DNA from: Snodgrassella sp945267035
Lineage (GTDB): Bacteria; Pseudomonadota; Gammaproteobacteria; Burkholderiales; Neisseriaceae
DNA: 64,000 nt
Reading direction: 5' to 3'
NCBI RefSeq assembly: GCF_026535915.1
Contig: NZ_JAFNPF010000001.1
Location: 1,860,001 to 1,924,000 of the forward strand
Below, piece by piece: positions 55,969-64,000 of this stretch. The notes under the pieces were generated by a model, which searched no databases, was not told where the DNA came from, and saw only the letters and a program-made list of their open reading frames with translations. Within the stretch, counting starts at the first letter, position 1. The number at the start of each line of letters is the position of its first letter. The translations under genes and the position numbers were made by a program.

Positions 55969-56631
55969 ATGCGCATATTGATTCTTGAAGATGATAAATA
56001 TATAGCTGAAGGCCTCAGTACAGGTCTACATCAGCATGGAATGGTATGCGATGTTTTTGCTTCGGGTCGGTTAGGAGAAGAGGCATTAAGTGCCGTATCC
56101 TACGATGCTGTTATACTCGATTTGAGTTTGGCTGAAATCGATGGGATGGATGTCCTTGCCCATTGGCGTCATAAAGGAATGGATACGCCAGTATTGATTT
56201 TAACAGCACGTGATGCCTTACCCGACCGACTAGCCGGTCTGAATGCAGGTGCTGATGATTATTTATGCAAACCATTTGCCTTGGATGAAGTGATCGCTCG
56301 TTTGCATGCACTTATTCGCCGTAGTCAAGGTTTTAGCCAGACAGAAATTAATTTCGGACAGTTAAGCTTAAACTTGAATAGTTGCAGTGCAAAGCTGGAT
56401 GGTCATCCGATTGAGCTCACTCAACGTGAATGGTTATTATTACAGTTACTGGTCACGCATCCGCAACGCGTATTCAGTCGCGCTCAAATTGAAGATAAAC
56501 TTTACAGTTGGCAACAAGAAGTTGAAAGTAATGCTATCGAAGTACATGTGCATCATTTACGAAAAAAAATAAACAGTAAAATCATTCGTACTCGTCGCGG
56601 ACTAGGATACCAACTTGGGGAAGAGCCTTGA
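55969..56631 (+). CDS. OmpR-family response regulator (PmrA/QseB type)
   Basis: 220 residues. Receiver domain: acidic pair EDD at 8–10 in MRILILEDDKYIAEG, phosphoacceptor Asp near 51 in VILDLSLAEIDGMDVL, Thr in ILTARDALPDR, Lys in DDYLCKPFALDEV. C-terminal winged helix with LTQREWLLLQLLVTHP and HVHHLRKKI, RTRRGLGYQL. Closest to the PmrA/BasR and QseB groups. Operon position between VIT transporter and sensor kinase. The PmrA-box-like site near eptA is its likely target. Confidence 0.93.
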   Translation: MRILILEDDKYIAEGLSTGLHQHGMVCDVFASGRLGEEALSAVSYDAVILDLSLAEIDGMDVLAHWRHKGMDTPVLILTARDALPDRLAGLNAGADDYLCKPFALDEVIARLHALIRRSQGFSQTEINFGQLSLNLNSCSAKLDGHPIELTQREWLLLQLLVTHPQRVFSRAQIEDKLYSWQQEVESNAIEVHVHHLRKKINSKIIRTRRGLGYQLGEEP

Positions 56632-57983
56632 AGCCGACCACCGCCATTAGCAAACGATTACTTATTTATTTGGGTTGTACATTACCAGTGCTTTGGATCA
56701 CCACTGCCATCATTAGTGCCATCGCAGTTATGCACGAAATCAATGAAGCTGGTGATACCCAAATGAGTCAGTTTGCTCAGCGATTGATGCATACGCCCAT
56801 TAATCTTGATACCAGCCACTACCCAACCCTTCCCGAAATACCTAAAAAACAGCGCGGTCTGATCGACAGTAAAGAATCCGGCTATGCCATTTGGTATCAA
56901 GGGCAGCTCATTAACGCCGATAAAACTGGTCTGAACATTCCCTACAAAAATAATTACCAAGGCTTTATTAATCAAGGAAACTGGTGGCAAAGACGTTCCT
57001 GGCGCCTATTCTACCTGAATGACCCGCAACAACAACTTCAAGTCGCGGTATCTTTCAGCATGCACGAACGTTTGCAAACTGTTTTACGCGCCATATGGTC
57101 ACAATTAGCCGTATCCATACTCACTCTACCTTTGCTATTGTGGTTGATTGTATGGAGCGTTCGACGCGGTACACGCCCTTTACAGATACTAACTGAAACC
57201 TTGTATCAGCGAGATCCAAACAGTGTAAATCCTATCAGTCACGACGTACCTAGCGAAATTCAGCCCATGATTAATGCGCTAAACGACCTTTTACAACGCA
57301 TCGAACAAACCCGCGCACGCGAATTACGCTTTACCGCTGATGCCGCACATGAGCTGCGCAGTCCGTTAGCTGCACTTAAAGTACAAACCGAAGTTTTGGC
57401 GTTAACCGAACTCGACGATAATCAACAACAGCGCATACGTAATCTAGACAACAGCATTAACCGCACTACCCATCTCGTCGATCAGCTCCTTACCCTCTCC
57501 CGTCTCGATCCGTTAACTGCCCCACCATATACCACCACTGTCAACTGGACAAAACTCACTACCGCAGCCATTGAAAGCGTAAGTTTAACGGCACGGGAAC
57601 ATCAGTGTCGCATCCAACGCCAGTATCAAACGGAAGCAACGAACGTCCTTCCCCTATCAGGCGACCCTACGCTATTGACCATACTCATTCGCAACCTGCT
57701 CGATAATGCTATTCGCTACAGCCCAGCACACAGCACCATCAACATTATCATGGCAGCTGACAGCATCAGCATCACCAACCCCTATAACGGTCAGGCATCG
57801 ATTAACCTGCAACGGTTGCGCGAACGATTTTACCGTCCAGCAGGTCAGGAAAACAGCGGTAGCGGGCTAGGATTGTCTATTGTTGATGCCGTGGCGCAAT
57901 TGCATGGGCTGAAGGTCGATTTGCAAAATCTTTATAACGCTGAAGAAAACAATCACTTATTCTTTATAAAAATTTATCACTGA
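56628..57983 (+). CDS. Sensor histidine kinase (PmrB/QseC type)
   Basis: 451 residues. Starts at TTG 56628, overlapping the regulator stop (TTGA). Two membrane helices (about 10–35 and 155–178) enclose a periplasmic domain of ~120 residues with AIWYQGQLINADKTGLNIPY, resembling QseC. H-box FTADAAHELRSPLAALKVQT near 235, N-box RNLLDNAIRYSP near 358, G-box GSGLGLSIVDAVAQLHG near 415. Partner of the preceding regulator. Signal sensed is not determined; PmrB relatives respond to ferric iron and QseC relatives to other cues. Confidence 0.92.
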   Translation: MKPTTAISKRLLIYLGCTLPVLWITTAIISAIAVMHEINEAGDTQMSQFAQRLMHTPINLDTSHYPTLPEIPKKQRGLIDSKESGYAIWYQGQLINADKTGLNIPYKNNYQGFINQGNWWQRRSWRLFYLNDPQQQLQVAVSFSMHERLQTVLRAIWSQLAVSILTLPLLLWLIVWSVRRGTRPLQILTETLYQRDPNSVNPISHDVPSEIQPMINALNDLLQRIEQTRARELRFTADAAHELRSPLAALKVQTEVLALTELDDNQQQRIRNLDNSINRTTHLVDQLLTLSRLDPLTAPPYTTTVNWTKLTTAAIESVSLTAREHQCRIQRQYQTEATNVLPLSGDPTLLTILIRNLLDNAIRYSPAHSTINIIMAADSISITNPYNGQASINLQRLRERFYRPAGQENSGSGLGLSIVDAVAQLHGLKVDLQNLYNAEENNHLFFIKIYH

Positions 57984-58674
57984 GGAAATATATTTTAAAG
58001 CGGAACAAATTATTTAATTTTGGACTAGTAACTTAAATAGACGATAACAAAAAGTATTTAAGCTGAGCACATTAAAAACTAATGCTAAGGTAATCCATTT
58101 CCAAATTAATTATCTGCTTATGAAAAAGCAAAATTGTCACTATTTTGATAATCAGAAACTTTATTAAAACCATTTTATAGCCCATCACAACTTTATATAG
58201 CTTTTAACTAGTCCTTCAATTTACTTAACATAATATATCTGATGAGGAATTACCCTGATTTTGATATAACTCAGGTTGGAATTATTGACCATCCTTTGGG
58301 TATATATATCAATGTAGTATTACCCGACAAATGTTATTATCTAATATAACTAATATAATTTTATAAAAAACTAATTAGACATCAACGTGGATGCACAACG
58401 AGATTATAGATATCAACATTGATCACAAATTAACTAGGGTGCTAGCAATTATTATATGCTAAACAATAATTTTAGCAAAACTAGAACCATATGTTTTGGC
58501 ATAAAATTATCCGTTGAAAATAATCTTCAATGACAATTGTAATAAAAATCTTAGCATATCAAACTAGGAAGCTGCTTCCAAATTAATGATAAAAAATAAG
58601 ACTATCTTTAAGATTAATCACTCAATGAATTTAATCACACTGCTGTTGAAGAAACCGATGCACCAATTAAGTAA
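57984..58674. other. 0.7-kb AT-rich region with coding remnants
   Basis: A 35-codon plus-strand frame at 58242–58349 reads like real protein (YPDFDITQVGIIDHPLGIYI) but is too short for a gene, and a second fragment follows near 58393. Probably decayed genes. Confidence 0.45.
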
Positions 58675-58905
58675 TTATTGTTCAAGCTTTACTTTATAAG
58701 ATGGCTGTTTTTCTTCAAGTTCAATTTTTTTTAATTTATCGCAGCTAGGAGTTCCGGCCATATCTCTAAATGACGAGTTTAATTCTCTCTGACAGTTTTG
58801 TTTTAAGCTAATTTTATCAAACTGAGACGGCGTATAGGAATAGGCGCTGCTTACAGAAAAAAACACCAGCATTAGGATACAAATAGTATGAATATTTTTT
58901 GGCAT
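58675..58905 (-). CDS. Small exported protein, unknown
   Basis: 76 residues with a clear signal peptide (MPKNIHTICILMLVFFSVSS, cleavage after AYS). The mature part of ~53 residues is charged with two Cys, near CQREL and PSCDKLKKIE. Strong ribosome binding site AAAGGAG before the ATG. Isolated in an AT-rich region. No family recognised. Confidence 0.65.
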   Translation of the reverse strand: MPKNIHTICILMLVFFSVSSAYSYTPSQFDKISLKQNCQRELNSSFRDMAGTPSCDKLKKIELEEKQPSYKVKLEQ

Positions 58906-61884
58906 AGTATTTACTCCTTTTTTTCTAGTTAATTTTCAGAATAATAACATAGATGATAAATAATGTATATTTTTTAAAGCGTTTAAAATATTATATTATC
59001 AATTTGTAAAGCATCAAACTAATTTAAATTTCTTCCTTCAATTAAAACCAACGTTTTAAAAAACAAAAAAGTTATTTTTCAAAATAATTCTTCTGCTATA
59101 ACCTTTTGGAAAATCAGTTAAATTTTATTATTGAGTTACTTAGTAAAAATTTAAAAATTACAAATAATAGATGACTTAACTTTGGCATCATGCGAATATG
59201 AAAAATATTTTGTTCGATAATGGATATAATTGATTATATGAATTTGTGGATATATTCGTGAACAATTAAAAATTATTATCTAATCAATCAACTAAAAAGG
59301 AGATTAATAAAATAGAATAATTAAAATCGAACTATAACTCTCTATAGTTTTGAAAAAGATATCTATAACTAATATTCACCTGTTTACAAAGAACTTCGCA
59401 TTTATTCATTTAGTTTGCGTATATTACAAAATAATAATATTAATTTAGCATTTATATATCATTCATTTCATTTATTATATAGTTTTACATGCACAAGCAG
59501 CATAATTATAAAAGTGCCGAGAATAAAAAAGTATAAAATGCTGCACCGACAATTAATGACGAGTGCAGCAAAAAAAATTGAATCTTTTACCAAAAATTAT
59601 ACGGAATCATTGATTTCAAAATATAATTTTTTAATTTTATATGTTTAAAGCATTTTTTGGTAATCTCATTCTTACTCCCTAACTCATTGATTATCTGTTT
59701 CAAGCAATAAAAAATGCTGAAAAATTTCTATATTGTCAAGATATGATTTACCAAATAGAGAGAGAAAATTCAATGTACAGATACCTTAATTTGAGAAGGA
59801 TATAAAATTTGTATCATTGCATATGGCTAAAAACTATAAAACTTTTAGATTACTCTCATACTGATTAGCTGAAAAAAATTCGCCATTATTTCTTTAATTC
59901 GTTTTGTATACTAGCCAATGTCTCTCGAACATCATAGTAATTGTTATCACTGCCTTGATATATTGTTCGATATTGACCATAATCAATTACTTTATTTACC
60001 ATATTACCGTTGATAAGAGATTTATTACCATTTCGTGCTGTAACTGAGAAAAAAGCCATTCTTAACGCCTTATAAAATGTGTATCAATAAAAACAGTTGA
60101 ATTGTTTAATCCAATGTTGCTTAATTATTAAAAACTTAACTTGAGATATTTTTTGCTATTTGATCATTTTTTCTCCTTTTTCAATATGCTTTTTAAACAA
60201 TATTTCTTCGTCCAAACATTCCTATTTTGCAAACAAAAAGAATTTGATTTCATTCTGTTCACTTTTGATAAGTAATTTTGATCAGTCTGTTTAAGATATT
60301 TTCTGCTATTTTAGCGTATGCTAATTTATTATATTTAATGATATTCTATAAAAATCTAAGTAGTTTTTATCATTGTTTTATCATTATTTACTTTCCATTT
60401 TAATAACTCTAAATTTTCTTCACTGTTAATTCAGCCTGCAGATACCTTCTAATGTAAATGCATTATTAAATACCTTAAGACATTTCTTACTGCACAATCA
60501 GATAAACCCAATGAATAAGGAGGAAATAGACTCTAATCCTCATAGTTTGAACCTAATATCTCCTTCTCAAGATGAATTAAAGCCATTAGCTATAATAAAT
60601 TTTTATCTTTAAAATTTGTTTTAAGAAATAATTTGTTGTATAACAAGTTTGCGCATATTTCTTTTATATAACCCTCAAAGGGCAGATTATCGGTATTCCT
60701 TCATCCATTACGTTATTGTAAAGTGGATTTTTTAACTTTTCCTCCGACAAATCTTGCATTTAGAGAGTACCAGAAATTATTATCCCATATATCAACAATA
60801 AAAACCGCTCCAAAAAAATATTCCCTTAGTTTAAGTTCTTAATTTTATTGCTAACACCTTAAGATTAATGTTCAGTACAGATTTTAAATCTAAAAATGAA
60901 TCCTTTGCTTTTGACCATTTGCTTATTCTCCAATAAATTTGCATTTTAAAACACAGATTGTTTTTTCCACCGTATAGACTTATTTTGAGACTATGTCTCT
61001 GATTTGATCATTTGACCAAATAATGGTTATAGCATTATGTAAATGTCGTGTAAGATGCTATATAATTATAAATTAATAAAGGTAATGTCTCCAAAACGTT
61101 TATAAATATAAGTTGTTTGTGCCCGTAAATTTGGCCAATTCATAATTTAGGGAAATTAACTTTTAATCATTTAAAATTATTTCCCTGTCATTTAAATTTA
61201 TAATAGCACATAAAAATATTCAATACAAATTTATTTACATTTTTTTTCTATTTAGGTATTTATTCAGAATAATTTATTCTTTTTTTAATTTAGAAAAGCT
61301 TTCCACTTTGACATGTGTAACTCACGTCTGGCGACCATAGCCAGTCCCCAGCAGCATCAATGTTTTTAAATCCATGTCAGTATACCAGATATTGATAAAT
61401 TTATTTTTGTCTTGAGCTTTACTTTAAATTCAAGAATAGTTTAAGGTATTTTCTATAGATTTTATGATTTGGTATTTCCTTTTGCCTTAGAACCGATTTA
61501 ATCTAAAACTTCACTAAAGTTACACGGTACATATTAATAAAGACTGAATAGAGACATTTTTCCTACATCTATATTTGATTAAAAAGCATTCATCTTCAAT
61601 GGTTAAAAATTTTTTCCCTTTGCAATAACATATTATGCACTATTAATCATCCCGACTATTTGAAGAATCACCTTCAAATTTAGTAAAATTCTCAATAATA
61701 AATTTAGTTTAATTTTTAAAATAATCATAAAAGATTTATTGGCACACGAATTATTTTGCGATACTTATTAATTAAAACTAATAAGTATTATTCAAATTAA
61801 TTAGTCGATCTGAAATCTTTTATTTTATTTTCAAAAAACTGGTTTTATTCTGTTTGAACACGGTTTTCAATTTGCAATTTACAT
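58906..61884. other. 3-kb very AT-rich region, mostly decayed sequence
   Basis: No ORF over 80 codons looks real; 59415–59648 (plus, 77 codons) lacks coding character. Short protein-like remnants: minus 61400–61278 with TLMLLGTGYGRQT then a stop and VTHVKVESFSKLKK; plus 60511–60612 with MNKEEIDSNPHSLNLISPSQ. No RNA gene recognised. Confidence 0.5.
59886..60059 (-). CDS. Possible 57-residue small protein
   Basis: ATG 60059 to TAA 59886–59888. The peptide begins MAFFSVTARNGNKSLINGNM, then VIDYGQYRTIYQGSDNNYYD and a charged helical end, ASIQNELKK. Composition is protein-like and better than surrounding frames. TAAGG lies 12 bases upstream of the ATG. No family recognised; it could be a remnant of a larger gene. 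Confidence 0.35.
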   Translation of the reverse strand: MAFFSVTARNGNKSLINGNMVNKVIDYGQYRTIYQGSDNNYYDVRETLASIQNELKK

Positions 61885-61887
61885 AAA

Positions 61888-61914
61888 AAAACAGCACTTA
61901 TTAAGTGCTGTTTT
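61888..61914 (-). terminator. Intrinsic terminator of the OPT transporter gene
   Basis: AAAACAGCACTT, loop AAT on the minus strand, AAGTGCTGTTTT then more T (seven T in total), 16 bases after the stop codon. Confidence 0.9.
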
Positions 61915-61929
61915 GATGAAAAAACAAAC

Positions 61930-63978
61930 TTATTTTTTCATGATTTTCCGTAACAAAATGACGATTGCTGCTATAAATAAGGCCAGACCAAGCAAATCGG
62001 CCATTTCATCCCAGTTAGATAGACTAATGGTTAACGGTGATTCACCTTTGCCTAAAGCGATGGAACCCACAATCACCATCGCTAACAAGACGCCAATGAT
62101 ACTTTCGCCTACGATTAAACCAGCAGCCAGCAATGTACCACGGCGATCCACTGCTTTGAGTTCACGTTCTTGTACTTGCGGATCTGAGTAACGTTTTTTG
62201 ATATGACGCATGCAGAAATAGGATAGAACGGTACCAATGAAAATAGGCATATTAACGGCAGCTGGCAAATAGATGCCCATGCCTACGGCCAGTGGAGGAA
62301 CACAGCATCCAGGACGTACACGTTTAACCACTATATCTAAGATGATCAACATCACGCCAAGAATGACACCCATGCCAATATAATCCCAATCAAGATTATG
62401 CGAGAAAATTCCGGTAGCAATGGTTGTCATTAGGGTCGCCTGTGGTGCAGACAAAGCATTGGCTGAATCCATACCCGCTCTTGGCATAGCGCCGGTAAAA
62501 CCATAAGCGTTATACAACAACTCTAAAACGGGAGAAATAACGATAGCGCCAACGATACAACCAATAATTAAGGCAACTTGTTGACGCCAAGGTGTGGCTT
62601 CCACTAAGTAACCGGTTTTCAAATCCTGCAAGTTATCATTGGAAATGGTGGCAATGGCCATCACCACAGCAGCGGTAAACAAGGCTAGAGCGGTCATAAA
62701 CTGATTACCACCTTCTAGTGAGAACACGCCATTTGATTGTCCAATTGCCATGAATATCAAAGAGATAATCACAATTGACACAATACCAATACTGGAAATC
62801 GGACTAGAAGAAGAACCAATCAAACCAGCCATATAACCGCTGGCAGCAGCCACCAAAAAGCCGATTATAAACGCTAAGAAGGTCGCACACGCCACTAGCG
62901 CACACGCCAAACCAACGGAAATGGGTGCGCTGGCTACAAAGCCGTAAAAGGTGGCTAATAAGATGATCATGGTAGCCAAAATAATCAGGATCATGGTTTT
63001 AGGTGATAAATCCTGATTAACTCTATCTTGTGACTGGCTTTGCTGTCCATTACCACTGAATGCCTGAAAAGACAATTTCATGCCTTCTAACATCGGTTTA
63101 AACAGAGTCAGTAAAGTCCAAATTGCCGCTACAGCAATAGCACCAGCCCCGATGAATTTTACTTTAGCTGTCCAGATGCCTTTGGCAAAATCAATCATTT
63201 CAACACCGGCCGGCATAGGGGTTAAGCTGGTGAAAATAGGTACGGCGATGCCCCAAGCTATAAACATACCGAATAAAACCGCGATACCACCGGCAATACC
63301 CACTAACCATCCTGCACCCAATAAGGCTAATGAGAAACCCATTGGTATCTGAAAAATGGCTCCGCCAACTTTAAACCAATAACTAGCGCTTTCACTGATT
63401 ACGCGCAGACCACCGGCTAAAAAGCTAAAAACCCCTGAGATTATCGAACCAGTCAGGATTTGTTTCACGCCACTTTGTGGGGTTTCGCCATCATTGGTAT
63501 CTTCTATGGGCTGGTTATGGTCACCAGCTTTAAGGATTTCTGCGGCTGCTATGCCCTCAGGATAGGGCAAAGTACTTTTGACAACCAGTACATGACGCAG
63601 CGGGATGGTGAAGATGACCCCTAAGATCCCACCAGCAGCACAGATAAGGGTAGTTTGCCAGAACGGAAAGCCCTGCCAATAACCAATCATCAGTAAACCA
63701 GGCAAGACGAATATGATGGAAGACAAGGTGCCGGCTGCAGATGCCTGTGTCTGCACCATGTTGTTTTCCAATATATTGGAACCCTGAAAACACTTCAAAA
63801 CCGCCATGGAAATAACCGCTGCCGGAATAGAAGAAGCAAATGTCAGTCCAACTTTTAGTCCTAAATAAACATTAGATGCTGTAAATATGACTGTGATCAA
63901 GGCACCTAGAATCATGCCGCGTAGGGTTAGTTCACGGTAATGATCCACCGACGATGAGGTGGTTGAAGGTTGTTGCAT
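61930..63978 (-). CDS. OPT-family oligopeptide/metallophore transporter
   Basis: Inner-membrane transporter of the OPT family (peptide or metal-chelate uptake). 682 residues, about 14–16 membrane helices. Start YRELTLRGMILGALITVIFT with ASNVYLGLKVGLTFASSIPA is the family's N-terminal signature; later YPEGIAAAEILKAGD near 140 and LVGIAGGIAVLFGMFIAWGI. Bacterial OPTs of this length are the YSL-like branch. Appears monocistronic with its own terminator; 22 bases upstream remain in the window. Confidence 0.9.
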   Translation of the reverse strand: MQQPSTTSSSVDHYRELTLRGMILGALITVIFTASNVYLGLKVGLTFASSIPAAVISMAVLKCFQGSNILENNMVQTQASAAGTLSSIIFVLPGLLMIGYWQGFPFWQTTLICAAGGILGVIFTIPLRHVLVVKSTLPYPEGIAAAEILKAGDHNQPIEDTNDGETPQSGVKQILTGSIISGVFSFLAGGLRVISESASYWFKVGGAIFQIPMGFSLALLGAGWLVGIAGGIAVLFGMFIAWGIAVPIFTSLTPMPAGVEMIDFAKGIWTAKVKFIGAGAIAVAAIWTLLTLFKPMLEGMKLSFQAFSGNGQQSQSQDRVNQDLSPKTMILIILATMIILLATFYGFVASAPISVGLACALVACATFLAFIIGFLVAAASGYMAGLIGSSSSPISSIGIVSIVIISLIFMAIGQSNGVFSLEGGNQFMTALALFTAAVVMAIATISNDNLQDLKTGYLVEATPWRQQVALIIGCIVGAIVISPVLELLYNAYGFTGAMPRAGMDSANALSAPQATLMTTIATGIFSHNLDWDYIGMGVILGVMLIILDIVVKRVRPGCCVPPLAVGMGIYLPAAVNMPIFIGTVLSYFCMRHIKKRYSDPQVQERELKAVDRRGTLLAAGLIVGESIIGVLLAMVIVGSIALGKGESPLTISLSNWDEMADLLGLALFIAAIVILLRKIMKK

Positions 63979-64000
63979 TTATTAACTCCATAAAGATGCG

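Noticed and set aside
59415..59648. 77-codon plus-strand ORF
   Set aside because: Composition is that of random AT-rich sequence and no start site is evident.

Overview
The window looks like part of a Neisseriaceae chromosome. The gene content (lppB/nlpD, an rsmI–SIS–BON cluster, rdgC, ubiX, pckA) and the moderately AT-rich sequence fit a gut-symbiont lineage such as Snodgrassella, but this is an inference; no rRNA or species marker is present. No tRNA or rRNA gene and no CRISPR array was seen.

Layout. 1–16.6 kb is core chromosome: alaS (5' end), a polyamine-binding lipoprotein, ubiX, an unknown gene behind a candidate aromatic-amino-acid attenuator, an isochorismatase-family hydrolase, pckA, an NlpD-type amidase activator, rsmI, a DiaA-type SIS protein, a DolP-type lipoprotein, an NlpC/P60 hydrolase and a methyltransferase. 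17.1–51.2 kb is an accessory island, almost all transcribed leftwards. It starts (at high coordinates) with a HlyC-like lysine acyltransferase, a 3023-residue CdiA/FhaB-type exoprotein with a C-terminal toxin, and its immunity gene. These are followed by a row of orphan toxin/immunity cassettes (28.1–41 kb). Cassettes begin in the same pre-toxin/VENN sequence and then differ. Five degenerate symE-like sequences on the opposite strand lie between them. Past the cassettes lie a Ner-like regulator, a type I restriction-modification locus (hsdM, hsdS, hsdR and a fourth, possible nuclease gene), a dead IS256-family element and another toxin/immunity relic. 51.7–64 kb returns to core genes: dcd, rdgC, eptA, a VIT-family transporter with a two-component system, a 3-kb decayed AT-rich stretch, and an OPT-family transporter.

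How it works together. The exoprotein would be exported by a CdiB-type partner that is not in this window, and would deliver its C-terminal toxin to neighbouring cells. The downstream cassettes are a probable reservoir of alternative toxin tips, exchangeable by recombination in the shared pre-toxin sequence. Most cassettes keep an intact immunity ORF although many toxin parts are broken, so the array may also protect against related strains. Separately, a PmrA-box-like site between eptA and the VIT/two-component operon suggests one envelope- and metal-stress regulon.
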